Source of the DNA: Tahibacter amnicola | GTDB lineage: Bacteria; Pseudomonadota; Gammaproteobacteria; Xanthomonadales; Rhodanobacteraceae | NCBI RefSeq assembly: GCF_025398735.1 | Contig: NZ_CP104694.1 | Location: forward strand, 2,195,001 to 2,259,000 | Direction of reading: 5' to 3' | Length of the DNA stretch: 64,000 nt | In this document: in pieces, positions 27,853 to 37,484 of the stretch | How positions within the stretch are numbered: the stretch's first letter is position 1 | Layout of the letters: the number at the start of each line of letters is the position of its first letter | Notes under the pieces: generated by a model | Told to the model about the DNA's origin: nothing | The model's database searches: none | Seen by the model: the letters and a program-made list of their open reading frames with translations, nothing else | Position numbers and translations under genes: made by a program

Positions 27853-28929
27853 TCAGCTCACGCCCGCCTCGCGAAAGGCGCGGCGGACCAGTTCGTGGAA
27901 ATGGTGCACGCCGCTTTCGCGCCGAGGGCACAGGCGGCCGGCGGTGTACGAGCCCGAGCCCAGGCGCTTCTGCACGGAAATGCAGATCTCCACATCTTCC
28001 TGCTGGACGACATCGCTGAAGGCCTGGTCCCGGTCAAAGCGTTCGCTGGTGTCGCCCTCGGCCGATGCTGGGTAGAAATAGTCGAAGTCGACGCGGCAGC
28101 GGGCGTGGCCCAGCGGTATCACGCGGTTAGTCTGCAGACGGCCGGGCAAAAGATTCAGCATGACATTCGGCCAGATGAAGTAGTACAGCGCATCGCCGGC
28201 ACCATAGACATTCTCGATGTTCTCCAGCGGGCTCCATTGCAGGGAATACCAGGGAGCGACCTCCGTGGTGTAGCTGCGGTAGTCAAGCAGGCGGTTGAGT
28301 GTCGGATGAATGTGCGGGACGTGGTAACCCTCCAGGTAGTTGTCCACGTACACCTTCCAGTTGCAATCGATTTCGTAGCTGACGCGGTGATGGAATCGAT
28401 AGGTTTCCGGATCGTGCCCGTTCATGCGTTCGTCGATGCCGGCGACGATCTCCGCCAGCGGCGTGACGCAGTCGAGTGCCGCGAACACCAGGCCGCGCCA
28501 CTGTTCCACCTGGATCTCGGGCAGATGGACCGCCTTGAGGTCGAACTGGCTGGCCGAGTCCATGTCGGGTGCGTTGCGCAGGTAGCCGTCAAGTCCGTAA
28601 TTCCAGCCGTGGTAGCGGCAGCGCAACGATCGCGCGCCGCGGCCGTTGCACAGGGCAATCGGGCCGGCCCGGTGACGGCAGACGTTGTGGAATCCGCGCA
28701 GTTTTCCGTCTTCGCCGCGCACCAGGATGACCGGCACGCCGCTGATCTCGTCCGCGACATGGTCGCCCGGTGAGGACAGCTGTGCCGCGTGAGCCACTAG
28801 TTGCCAGGAGCGGGCGAAGACCAGCCGGCGTTCCTGCTTGGCGACGGCTTCGTCGACATAGAGGCCGGCGGGCAACGCATAGGCGCTGTCCAGGGGCTGG
28901 GAAAGGTGCCAGTCGTCGCGCAGGTCCAT
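27853..28929 (-). CDS. Rieske non-haem iron oxygenase, alpha subunit
   Basis: From ATG 28929 the product has 358 residues. The Rieske 2Fe-2S ligands are C84, H86, C104 and H107 (CRHRAG and CRYHGW). The mononuclear iron site is in NWKVYVDNYLEGYHVPHIHP, with H203 and H208, and Asp312 in QQEDVEIC. The layout is like the GbcA/CntA/choline monooxygenase group that acts on quaternary amines, but the substrate is not proven. No reductase gene is nearby, so electrons must come from elsewhere. It sits between the CHAT gene and an APC permease on one strand. Confidence 0.91.
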   Translation of the reverse strand: MDLRDDWHLSQPLDSAYALPAGLYVDEAVAKQERRLVFARSWQLVAHAAQLSSPGDHVADEISGVPVILVRGEDGKLRGFHNVCRHRAGPIALCNGRGARSLRCRYHGWNYGLDGYLRNAPDMDSASQFDLKAVHLPEIQVEQWRGLVFAALDCVTPLAEIVAGIDERMNGHDPETYRFHHRVSYEIDCNWKVYVDNYLEGYHVPHIHPTLNRLLDYRSYTTEVAPWYSLQWSPLENIENVYGAGDALYYFIWPNVMLNLLPGRLQTNRVIPLGHARCRVDFDYFYPASAEGDTSERFDRDQAFSDVVQQEDVEICISVQKRLGSGSYTAGRLCPRRESGVHHFHELVRRAFREAGVS

Positions 28930-29008
28930 GGTCTTGGCGGAAAGTCGAGGCTGTGACCGAGCGTAACCGGCCGGGAGCGACCTGCCAACGCAGCGCGGGG
29001 CAGTGCTG

Positions 29009-32002
29009 TTACCGGAAATGCCCGACGTGCACCAGGCTGGCCCAGTAGTACGGGTGACGGAACAGGCGATTCTGGCGCATTGCGCGCTGGGCACTGCGCA
29101 GGGCCTGGGCCGGGTTGACCGGCGTGGCGGCGTCCAGCGCGGTGTACAGCGCCGGTACCCAGGTGGAGGTAGCGGCATCACTCACGGGCCACAGCGCCGC
29201 GATGACATGCGTGGCGCCGCCGGCCGACAGCGCCGACGCGAAATTCGCCGCGCCGCCGAAGCGGCCGGCCTGGGCGCCGTTGCCGCCGAGCTGGCAGGCA
29301 TTGAGCACGACCAGCTCCGCGGCGATCGGACGGTCGGCGAGGTCAAGCCAGGACACCAGCTCGGCATCCGCATCGCCGGCACGGGGTGTCAGCCAGAGTC
29401 CGGCATAGCCCTGCAGCCCGGGGCGCACTGTGCCGTGTGCCGCGATGTGCACCCAGGCGCCCGGCGTGGCCAGCGCCAGCTGCAGGGCGGTGCGGTCAAA
29501 CTGGGCGTCGCGCAGCGCGCTGACGGCACGCCCCGGCAGGGCGGCTTCCACACGGCGGGATTCCATGACGGCGGCCGGCAAGGCCGGCAGCTCGGCGCGT
29601 GCACCGCCATCGGCCGTGCTGGCCAGAATGAACACTGGCCCCGGGGCTGGCTGGGCTGTTGCCGGCTGTGTGGGCTGGACAATCGTCACGGCGGTGGTTT
29701 CGACCAGTGGTTGTGCTTGTCCGGGCCACAGCAGGGCACTGTACGGAATTCCCGCGAGGCCCTCGTCGACCATCAGGCGCAGGTGCTGCGGGGGTGGCCG
29801 GTCGCGCGGTGCAAACAGCGCGCGCGACAGTGCGTCGGTGGCGAGCGCGAGCTGCATGGGGGCTGTGTTTGGATCCGCTACTGCTCGGAGGAAATCCTTC
29901 GACGCCGCCTCGAACTCGCGTACCGTGCCGGCCGACAGAACCTCGATGCCATCGGTACGCACCGCGACGTTGAGCAGGTGTGTGGCGCTGAAGGCGAGAA
30001 TCAGAAACTCGTCGTCCGCCGGCAACTGCGCGCGGACGCCTGCGAGTGTCGGTGGCTTCGGCGCGTGGGGTGGAGCTGAAGCCGTCGCCGCACCCGCGTA
30101 CAGGCTCCACAGAGAACGGTGCGATGCGGGCGGCGGCAGGTCGGCCGGACGCAGCAGTTCGGCTGACAGCTGCCGATCGAAGGATTCGGCGTCCAGCACC
30201 GGCATGGCGGCGGACGGGGCCAGCAGTCGCGAGGGATGGGAACGGATGAGCATCGTCCACAATGCCTCCTCACCTGGCCGCTGCAACATCGGTAGCGCCA
30301 TGTAGTACGTGAGCCAGTCCTGGCGCAGGCCGAGCAGTCGCAAACCCGTGATATGGCGCAGCGGCGCCGCGCCGCTGCGGCTGGCGGCGTCGGCCAGGTG
30401 CAGCATCGCCTGGTCGAGCGTGCCCAGCGCAGCCGCGGGATGGCGTCCGCGCGCCTCAATGGCGGCCCGGGTGCGGGTGAGCGAGAAAAGGTCGTCGAAC
30501 GTGCCGGGCGCCCGTTCGCCGGCGATCACCTGCTGCGCCAGTTCCACCTCGCCGTTGTGCAAAGCCTGGCGTGCCCGGACGAAGGCCGTGCGCTGCGTGA
30601 GACGCGGCGTGAGCGTGACGCCTGATGGATGCGCCGGCAGCGGGAGGATTTCGCCGTCATGCAGGCGCATGTCGACGGTATCGAGCTGGCTCTCGTACGC
30701 CGCCAGCCCCATGCCGAGGCGTCGGAACAGTGCACCGGCCCGCTCGACGTCCTCCATGGCGCCGCTGAGGTTGCCGGCGGCCGCACGCAGGCGGCCGCGC
30801 AGGCGCAGGGCAGTGGCGACGCGCGAGGGAGCTTCGTCTTCCGGCAGGCGCCGGAATGCGTCGTCGACGAACAGGGTGGCTTCGGCATGGGCGCCCAGCA
30901 TGTGGTACAGCTCTGCAATGCGTAGCAGTGTGTTGGCCTGCCAGCGCGGCCGTCGTGCGGCTTCGTAGGCAGACAGTGCCTTCTGATAGTGGCGGGCGCC
31001 GTCGAGGATCCGTCCGTCGAGCGCCGCCAGCTTTCCCTGCGCCAGTTGCAGATTGCCGGTGACAAAGGCGCTGACCGACTGCGGTTCGATGGTTGCCGCG
31101 CGCTCAAGGTAGCGGCGTCCGCGTGCGTAGTCGCCGCGCTCCAGAGCGAAGCTGGCGGCGTTGGCGTAGGCATTGGCGGCGTCATTGAGCTCGCCGGCCG
31201 TGGCGTAGATGGCCGGCAGCGCGTCGTAGCAGCCCTGGGCGTCAGCGCCCCGGTCAAGGGAGTGCAGCGCCATGCAGCGTTCGGCCTCTGCCCGTGCGGC
31301 GAAGTAGTCCTGGCGTGCGCTGCGGGCGAGCTCCCGCGCCTGCACGGCGGCACCGGCGGCCTGTTCGAACTGGCCGGCGCGGATGCGTTGCTCGGCGACA
31401 CCCAGCATCGCCGCGGACTGTCGCGCCGTGTCGGCGACCGATTGCCATTGCTGCGCGGCGACGCTGTACATATCCGCCGATTCGACGGGCCGCTCCGCCT
31501 GCGACAGACGACTGGCCTGTGCGTGAGTCCGCCACGCCGCGCAGATGCGTTGGGTAGGCCCTGCGGGACTGGGGGCATAAACCGGTTGGGTCAGCGTATT
31601 GAGGCAGCGCGCCAGTGCCAGGATGTCCGCGTCGGCTGCGCAGTGCAGCGTGACCATGGCCGCGGCGGAACGCCCATATGGTGTGGCCGGCCGCACCTGG
31701 ATATCCGCGTTGGCGCTCAAGGTCAACGCGGCAATTCCCAGACGCGGCGGCCGTGCGTCAATGGACCGATAGGCCACTTCGCCGGCAAAGCGCCATTCCA
31801 GATCGCGCCCGAGCTCCTCGATCATCAGCACGGCGGTGCGCGCATCGCCCGCATCGCGGTCTATCTGCAACAGCAACTCGCTGCCGGTCTCGATCGGGAA
31901 TGGATGTGGTTCCTGCCCGCAACGCAGTCCGGCGCGGTGCTCCGCGGCGTGCAGTGCGCCGCAGAGCATCAGCAGCAGCGGGAGGAACGGCGCAGCGGCC
32001 AT
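29009..32002 (-). CDS. Secreted TPR-CHAT domain protein (caspase-like peptidase)
   Basis: From ATG 32002 the product has 997 residues with a signal peptide (FLPLLLMLCGALHAA). The middle (about 200-500) is TPR-like helical repeat. The C-terminal 250 residues form a CHAT domain: HIAAHG with the catalytic His near 853 and VVLNACQLGG with the catalytic Cys near 902. CHAT proteases cleave partner proteins. The start lies 7 bases after the trypsin-like gene, so the two are likely co-translated. The predicted periplasmic location is unusual for CHAT effectors. Longer in-frame starts overlap the upstream gene and would mask the signal peptide. Confidence 0.86.
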   Translation of the reverse strand: MAAAPFLPLLLMLCGALHAAEHRAGLRCGQEPHPFPIETGSELLLQIDRDAGDARTAVLMIEELGRDLEWRFAGEVAYRSIDARPPRLGIAALTLSANADIQVRPATPYGRSAAAMVTLHCAADADILALARCLNTLTQPVYAPSPAGPTQRICAAWRTHAQASRLSQAERPVESADMYSVAAQQWQSVADTARQSAAMLGVAEQRIRAGQFEQAAGAAVQARELARSARQDYFAARAEAERCMALHSLDRGADAQGCYDALPAIYATAGELNDAANAYANAASFALERGDYARGRRYLERAATIEPQSVSAFVTGNLQLAQGKLAALDGRILDGARHYQKALSAYEAARRPRWQANTLLRIAELYHMLGAHAEATLFVDDAFRRLPEDEAPSRVATALRLRGRLRAAAGNLSGAMEDVERAGALFRRLGMGLAAYESQLDTVDMRLHDGEILPLPAHPSGVTLTPRLTQRTAFVRARQALHNGEVELAQQVIAGERAPGTFDDLFSLTRTRAAIEARGRHPAAALGTLDQAMLHLADAASRSGAAPLRHITGLRLLGLRQDWLTYYMALPMLQRPGEEALWTMLIRSHPSRLLAPSAAMPVLDAESFDRQLSAELLRPADLPPPASHRSLWSLYAGAATASAPPHAPKPPTLAGVRAQLPADDEFLILAFSATHLLNVAVRTDGIEVLSAGTVREFEAASKDFLRAVADPNTAPMQLALATDALSRALFAPRDRPPPQHLRLMVDEGLAGIPYSALLWPGQAQPLVETTAVTIVQPTQPATAQPAPGPVFILASTADGGARAELPALPAAVMESRRVEAALPGRAVSALRDAQFDRTALQLALATPGAWVHIAAHGTVRPGLQGYAGLWLTPRAGDADAELVSWLDLADRPIAAELVVLNACQLGGNGAQAGRFGGAANFASALSAGGATHVIAALWPVSDAATSTWVPALYTALDAATPVNPAQALRSAQRAMRQNRLFRHPYYWASLVHVGHFR

Positions 32003-32009
32003 GGCGCGG

Positions 32010-33284
32010 CTATTCGCCTTCGTGGCCGTTGCCTTCGTCGTCCTGGTCGTAGGTGCGTTGGACGTCCTCATCGAGTGCGGCGAACAGTCCTTGCTGTGGG
32101 GTTTCCGTAGTCGTTTCCAGAATGTGGCCTGGTGAGAAGTTTTCTTCCGTCGGTTGCGGGTGGACCGAACCGTCGCGAAATACTTCCAGGTGGATGCGTC
32201 GTCCCAGTTCAGCGTCATCGCTACGCCGGAAAAGATATATTTTCCACGTTCTGTGCTCACCGGACACGAGCTTCGTCAGCTCGCCTGCCAGGCAATGGAA
32301 CTGCGCTCCGACCGGAAAGGCGCCAGCCAGTGTGACGGGCGGCGCATCGGGCAGTTGCAGCTGTGTCCCGTGCAGCTCGACGTGCGTATCGATCTGCAGG
32401 ACGTCGGAATTGGACGCCACGGAGGTCAGCCGGAACCGCGCGCCATCCAGGTCCAGCGGCGAGAGCGCCAGGCAGTTGTACCGGTTGCGCAGGCAGAAGG
32501 CGTAGCGCTCCCTTGCTTCGGATGCGGACAGGCGTTGGCTTGACGCGATCGCTTGGATCCAGCCGCGTACGATCGGCGTGACTGCCAGATACTCGGCCTG
32601 GTCGTCCGGCTTCTTGCGGCAGGTATGCAGGCCGACCAGTTCAAATGTTCCCTCGCGCCAGATGGCACCGCCGCTGCAGTCGGCGCCGGGCAACGCGAAG
32701 CCGGGCACCGACGCCACCCGGCCGCGCGGCTGGCGAATGTTCTCGTCGACGACCGGTCCGTCAAAACGGGCCTTGCCGATCACTGGCAGCGGCGCGTAGT
32801 TGCCATGGGCGTCGACTCCAAGGCCGCAGTAGTCGAGCATCGCGGGCGCGGCGTCAGCGGCCGCGCCATCGGCCAGTGTCGTGTAGTGGGTGAATCCGCT
32901 GATCGGTTCGGCGAACTCCAGGGCACAGATCTCGTCCTTGCCGCCCAGCAGTTCCGCCGCCTGTGCCGGCCAGCGGCCCATTGGCAGCAGGTCGACTGTG
33001 CGGTTGATGCTGCGCCAGTATATTTTGCTAATTCGTACTGGTTTCCCGTTCGGCCGGCTGCGCGCCCACAGTTGGCGATGCGGTGTGCGCACACAATGCG
33101 TGCAGGTGATGGCCAGGGTCGCTGTGATCAGGACAGCAGTGCCAAGGCACATGTTCGACTGGTCGAACAGCTCCACCGCTGGTGGCGGTGCAGTATGAGT
33201 GCTCCGCGCCGGGCGGGTGGCCGGCGCGACATCGGAAAGAGCAGGTGATGGCGGCGTCGCGTCGTCGAATTGATCGGTGGGCAT
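32010..33284 (-). CDS. Trypsin-like serine peptidase-domain protein
   Basis: The 424-residue product begins at ATG 33284, preceded by AGGAGA. The first third is a chymotrypsin fold: GTAVLITATLAITCTHCV carries the catalytic His63, GKDEICALEF the acidic position (Asp117 or Glu118) and GADCSGGAIW the nucleophile Ser204. I see no signal peptide, so it appears cytoplasmic. The C-terminal 200 residues form an unrecognised domain ending in an acidic tail. It is the first gene of the run leading to the CHAT protein, Rieske oxygenase and permease. Pairing of trypsin-like and CHAT peptidases is known from bacterial conflict and signalling loci; that role is an inference. Confidence 0.8.
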   Translation of the reverse strand: MPTDQFDDATPPSPALSDVAPATRPARSTHTAPPPAVELFDQSNMCLGTAVLITATLAITCTHCVRTPHRQLWARSRPNGKPVRISKIYWRSINRTVDLLPMGRWPAQAAELLGGKDEICALEFAEPISGFTHYTTLADGAAADAAPAMLDYCGLGVDAHGNYAPLPVIGKARFDGPVVDENIRQPRGRVASVPGFALPGADCSGGAIWREGTFELVGLHTCRKKPDDQAEYLAVTPIVRGWIQAIASSQRLSASEARERYAFCLRNRYNCLALSPLDLDGARFRLTSVASNSDVLQIDTHVELHGTQLQLPDAPPVTLAGAFPVGAQFHCLAGELTKLVSGEHRTWKIYLFRRSDDAELGRRIHLEVFRDGSVHPQPTEENFSPGHILETTTETPQQGLFAALDEDVQRTYDQDDEGNGHEGE

Positions 33285-33700
33285 GACGGTCTCCTGGGCT
33301 GGTTCGGTGCGGGACGCCAGTGCACTGCGGCGAGATCGTCGCCCCCTGTGGTTCGTCCCCCTGGAAAGCCTGAGCGCCACCTCGGTGCGATCGGCAGGAT
33401 GTGTTCAGGCGTTCCCTGTCATAGGGTGTCAACGGCGTCACTTCTCTCACTCCGATGGACCGTGCCACGCCTGTCGCCAGCGCTTGCCCTGGCTGCGCCT
33501 TCTGCCGCTCGCCGGGTCAGGTCAACGGTGCAGCGGGAGTTGGCCATCCCGCCGGCGTGGAGCGGTTCGGCATATTGCCGATTGCATCCTTTCCAAGCCC
33601 GAAGGCACGAACTAGACTCCACGTAGATCGACAGGCGAGGCTCCCAGCACGTGTGTCGCCAGGAGCCTCTCGCGCAACGCGTTGCCGCGAGGAGGGTGAG
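33285..33700. other. Divergent intergenic region before korC-like gene
   Basis: This 416-base gap separates the divergent trypsin-like gene and the 2-oxoacid oxidoreductase operon. I find no supportable gene. The strong GGAGG at 33691-33695 belongs to the rightward gene. Promoters for both directions are expected, but I cannot pick them with confidence. Confidence 0.4.
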
Positions 33701-35524
33701 GTGCGTCCCACCGATATCCGGGTTCCTGATTACTTTCATAAAGTTGTCGATTGCCAATGGGCGTGCCCCGCCCACACGCCGGTGCCGGAATACATTCGGC
33801 TCATCGCTGCCGGCCGCTACGCCGACGCGTACCTGGTGAACTGGAAATCCAACGTCTTTCCTGGCGTCCTGGGCCGCACCTGCGATCGCCCCTGCGAGCC
33901 GGCTTGCCGGCGCGTCCGCGTGGAAGAGAACAACGGCGAGAAGCCCGAGCCGGTCGCAATCTGCCGGCTCAAACGGGTAGCGGCGGACAACAAGGGCGAT
34001 GTGCGCCAGCGCCTGCCCAAGCCCGGCAAACCCAACGGCAAGCGCATCGCCTGCGTGGGCGCCGGCCCTGCATCACTGACGGTGGCACGTGACCTGGCGC
34101 CGCTGGGCTACTCGGTGACTGTCTTTGACGGTGAGGCGAAGGCGGGTGGGTTTATCCGCACCCAGATTCCCCGGTTCCGCCTGCCCGAGTCGGTGATCGA
34201 CGAGGAGACCGGTTACATCCTCGACCTCGGCGTCGCGTTTCGCGGCGGCGAGCGGATCGACTCGCTGGCCCGCCTGCTCGGTGAGGGGTATGACGCGGTC
34301 TTCATTGGGTGCGGCGCGCCGCGTGGCCGCGACCTGGACCTGCCCGGTCGTGCCGAGGCAAGCGCCAATATCCACATCGGGATTGATTGGCTGGCATCCG
34401 TCTCATTCGGGCACATCGAGAAGATCGGCCGGCGTGTCATCGTGCTGGGGGGCGGCAACACGGCCATGGATTGCTGCCGTTCGGCCCGCCGGCTGGGCGG
34501 TGAGGATGTGAAGGTGCTGGTGCGATCGGGCTTCGACGAGATGAAGGCCTCGCCGTGGGAAAAGGAGGATGCGCAGCACGAAGGCATTCCGATCCTCGAC
34601 TACCACGTTCCCAAAGCCTTCCTGTGCGAGCAAGGGCGCCTGGTCGGCATGCAGTTCGAGCGCGTCCGCGCCGAATACGATGCAAAGGGCCGGCGCAAGC
34701 TGGTGCCGACGGGCGAACCCGACGTCACCGTTGCCTGTGATGATGTCCTGATCGCGGTCGGGCAGGAAAACGCCTTTCCGTGGATCGAGCGCGATATCGG
34801 CCTTGTCTTCGACGAGTGGAACATGCCGGTGGTCGATCCGGCCACGATGCAGTCCAGCCTGCCGCACGTGTTTTTTGGCGGCGATGCGGCCTTCGGACCC
34901 AAGAACATCATCTGGGCCGTTGCACACGGTCACGAGGCGGCGGTTTCCATCGACCGGTTCCTCCACGGCGAAGCGGTGAGCGAGCGGCCGCCGCCGCAGG
35001 TCAATCTGCTGTCGCAGAAGATGGGCATCCACGAGTGGAGCTACGAGAACGAGATTTCGCCGGACGACCGTTTCAAGGTGCCGTGGGCAGCGACGGAACA
35101 GACGCTGGGCAACATCCGCATGGAGGTCGAGCTGGGTTTTGACCTGGCCACTGCGCGCAAGGAGACGCAGCGTTGCCTCAATTGCGACGTGCAGACGGTG
35201 TTTTCAGACCGCGTGTGCATCGAATGCGATGCCTGCGTCGATATCTGCCCCATGGATTGCATCAGTTTCACTGCGAATGCCGATGAAGGGCAGCTGCGCA
35301 CGCAGCTGTCGGCACCTGCCTTGAACCTGGCTCAGGACCTGTACGTTTCGGGCGAGCTCAAGACCGGGCGCGTCATGGTCAAGGACGAAGATGTCTGCCT
35401 GCATTGCGGCCTGTGTGCCGAGCGTTGTCCGACCGGCGCCTGGGACATGCACAAGTTCCTGCTGGAGATGACACACGCCGGTCCGGGGTGCCGCAGTCGC
35501 CAGTCGTGCCAGGAGGCCGCATGA
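33701..35524 (+). CDS. NAD(P)H/FAD oxidoreductase with ferredoxin domains, KorC-like
   Basis: The 607-residue product starts at GTG 33701 behind GGAGGGTGAG. N-terminal Cys groups (CQWACPAHTP, CDRPCEPACRR) bind Fe-S clusters as in the glutamate synthase small subunit. The FAD site GAGPASLTVARDLAPLG and the second dinucleotide site VLGGGNTAMDCCRSARRLG follow. The C terminus has two 4Fe-4S sites (CIECDACVDICPMDC and CLHCGLCAERCP). In Azoarcus/Thauera-type 2-oxoglutarate:NADP+ oxidoreductase the KorC subunit has this role, passing electrons from the KorAB core to NADP+. The neighbouring korA- and korB-like genes support that. Confidence 0.87.
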   Translation: MRPTDIRVPDYFHKVVDCQWACPAHTPVPEYIRLIAAGRYADAYLVNWKSNVFPGVLGRTCDRPCEPACRRVRVEENNGEKPEPVAICRLKRVAADNKGDVRQRLPKPGKPNGKRIACVGAGPASLTVARDLAPLGYSVTVFDGEAKAGGFIRTQIPRFRLPESVIDEETGYILDLGVAFRGGERIDSLARLLGEGYDAVFIGCGAPRGRDLDLPGRAEASANIHIGIDWLASVSFGHIEKIGRRVIVLGGGNTAMDCCRSARRLGGEDVKVLVRSGFDEMKASPWEKEDAQHEGIPILDYHVPKAFLCEQGRLVGMQFERVRAEYDAKGRRKLVPTGEPDVTVACDDVLIAVGQENAFPWIERDIGLVFDEWNMPVVDPATMQSSLPHVFFGGDAAFGPKNIIWAVAHGHEAAVSIDRFLHGEAVSERPPPQVNLLSQKMGIHEWSYENEISPDDRFKVPWAATEQTLGNIRMEVELGFDLATARKETQRCLNCDVQTVFSDRVCIECDACVDICPMDCISFTANADEGQLRTQLSAPALNLAQDLYVSGELKTGRVMVKDEDVCLHCGLCAERCPTGAWDMHKFLLEMTHAGPGCRSRQSCQEAA

Positions 35525-35604
35525 TCCGCCCGGTGTACCGCCGCAGTATCCAGGGACTCGCGGGACGTCCGTCGGCGTCCCGCCCGCAGGAAGGCCACGC
35601 ATGA
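35521..35604 (+). CDS. 27-codon reading frame bridging korC- and korA-like genes
   Basis: An ATG at 35521 overlaps the preceding stop (ATGA), and its own TGA at 35602 overlaps the next start at 35601 (again ATGA). The peptide is basic (MIRPVYRRSIQG...). It may be a translational bridge that carries ribosomes across the 76-base gap, not a functional protein. A GGAAGG before 35601 could also start the next gene independently. Confidence 0.4.
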   Translation: MIRPVYRRSIQGLAGRPSASRPQEGHA

Positions 35605-37475
35605 CACCCCTCTCGGCCACGAACGATTTCGTCATCAAGTTTGCCAACGTCAACGGTTCCGGTTCGGCTTCCGCGAACGAACTTTTTGCCAAATCCATTC
35701 TGCGCATGGGCGTACCGGTCAGCCCGCGCAATATCTTTCCGTCCAACATCCAGGGCCTGCCGACCTGGTACGAAGTCCGTGTCAACGAGCGCGGCTGGCT
35801 CGGACGCCGGGGCGGCGTGGACATCATGGTCGCGATGAATCCGCAGACCTGGGATGCGGATATCGCCGAGATCGAGCCGGGCGGCTATCTGTTCTACGAC
35901 GCGACGCGGCCGATGCCGAAATCGAAATTCCGCGACGACATCGTCGTGCTCGGCGTGCCGTTGACCGAGATCTGCAATGCCACCTACAGCGATGCGCGCC
36001 AGCGCCAGCTGTTCAAGAACATCATGTACATCGGCGCACTGTCGGTGCTGCTGGATGTGGATCCGGCCGCGATCGAGCGCCTGCTGGGCGAGCAGTACAA
36101 GGGCAAGGAAAAGCTGCTGGATGCGAACAAGCAGGCGTTTCACCTGGGACGCGACTACGTGACCGCCAACCTGCCGCACCCGATCGGCCTGCGCGTGCGT
36201 CCGGCCGAGGGTGTTGGCGATCGCATCTTCGTTGATGGCAATACGGCAGCAGCGCTGGGCTGCGTCTATGGCGGTGCGACCGTGTGTGCGTGGTACCCGA
36301 TCACGCCGTCATCGTCGCTGGCTGAGGCGTTCCAGAAGTACTGCATGAAATTCCGCGTCGATCCGGAAACGGGCGCAAACAAGTTTGCGATCGTGCAGGC
36401 GGAAGACGAGATCGCATCGATCGGCATGGTGGTCGGCGCTGGCTGGAACGGTGCGCGTGCCTTTACCACGACCTCGGGCCCGGGCATCTCCTTGATGAAC
36501 GAGTTCATCGGGCTGGCCTATTTTGCCGAGATTCCGGTCACCATCATCGACGTGCAGCGCGGCGGGCCATCCACCGGCATGCCCACGCGCACGCAGCAGT
36601 CGGACGTGCTTGCCTGCGCCTACGCATCGCACGGCGATACCAAGCACGTATTGCTGCTGCCGGAAGATCCCGCCGAGTGCTTCGAGTTCTCTGCGGCGGC
36701 ATTGGACCTGGCAGATCGGCTGCAGACGCCGGTCTTCGTGCTGACGGACCTGGACATCGGCATGAACCAGCGTCTGTGTGCGCCGATGCGCTGGGACGAT
36801 ACCCGCGAATACGACCGCGGCAAGGTGATGACGGCCGAAGCGCTGGAAGCCGGCAAGGATTTCGGACGCTACAAGGATGTCGACGGCGACGGCATTCCCT
36901 ACCGAACCTATCCGGGCACGCATCCGGAGCGTGGCGCCTACTTCACACGCGGTACCTCGCGGGATCCCTACGCACGGTATTCGGAAAGGGGGCCGGACTA
37001 CATCTACAACATGGAGCGGCTGCTGCATAAGTTCGATACGGCGCGCGGGCTCGTGCCGCAGCCGCTGTTGCGCAGTGCGCCGCAGAAGACGCGTTTTGGT
37101 GCGATCTTCTATGGCTCGACCAGTCCCGCGATGGCCGAGGCGATCGATGAGCTCGAACGTGACGGCATGATGGTGGACACCCTGCGTGTGCGTGCCTTCC
37201 CGTTTCCCGACTCCGTGCGCGAGTTCGTCGAGGCGCACGACGTGGTATTCGTGGTCGAGCAGAATCGCGATGCGCAGCTGCGTAGCCTGGTGATCAATGA
37301 GTTCGGCATAGACCCGGCGCGCGTCCCGGCTGTTCTGCACTACGACGGTACGCCAATCACGGCGCGCTTCATTGCACGGGCCATCGGCGAGCGCATGCGC
37401 TCGGCCAACGGGCGGCCGGCGGCGGAAGTCCGGGCCGCACCGCTGGGTGTGCCGGTGTCATCGGCGCCACGCTGA
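35601..37475 (+). CDS. 2-oxoacid:acceptor oxidoreductase, fused gamma-alpha subunit
   Basis: The 624-residue protein is a KorA-type fusion. Residues about 1-190 form the gamma domain (FVIKFANVNGSGSASANELFAKSI), and from about 210 the pyrimidine-binding alpha domain begins with YPITPSSSLAE, EDEIASIGMVVGAGWNGARAFTTTSGPG and QRGGPSTGMPTRTQQSD. A transketolase C-like domain follows. With the beta subunit it oxidatively decarboxylates a 2-oxoacid to acyl-CoA; 2-oxoglutarate is likely by analogy with KorAB. The alpha and gamma parts carry no Fe-S motif here, so clusters lie in the partner subunits. Confidence 0.92.
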   Translation: MTPLSATNDFVIKFANVNGSGSASANELFAKSILRMGVPVSPRNIFPSNIQGLPTWYEVRVNERGWLGRRGGVDIMVAMNPQTWDADIAEIEPGGYLFYDATRPMPKSKFRDDIVVLGVPLTEICNATYSDARQRQLFKNIMYIGALSVLLDVDPAAIERLLGEQYKGKEKLLDANKQAFHLGRDYVTANLPHPIGLRVRPAEGVGDRIFVDGNTAAALGCVYGGATVCAWYPITPSSSLAEAFQKYCMKFRVDPETGANKFAIVQAEDEIASIGMVVGAGWNGARAFTTTSGPGISLMNEFIGLAYFAEIPVTIIDVQRGGPSTGMPTRTQQSDVLACAYASHGDTKHVLLLPEDPAECFEFSAAALDLADRLQTPVFVLTDLDIGMNQRLCAPMRWDDTREYDRGKVMTAEALEAGKDFGRYKDVDGDGIPYRTYPGTHPERGAYFTRGTSRDPYARYSERGPDYIYNMERLLHKFDTARGLVPQPLLRSAPQKTRFGAIFYGSTSPAMAEAIDELERDGMMVDTLRVRAFPFPDSVREFVEAHDVVFVVEQNRDAQLRSLVINEFGIDPARVPAVLHYDGTPITARFIARAIGERMRSANGRPAAEVRAAPLGVPVSSAPR

Positions 37476-37484
37476 GGAGGCGAC

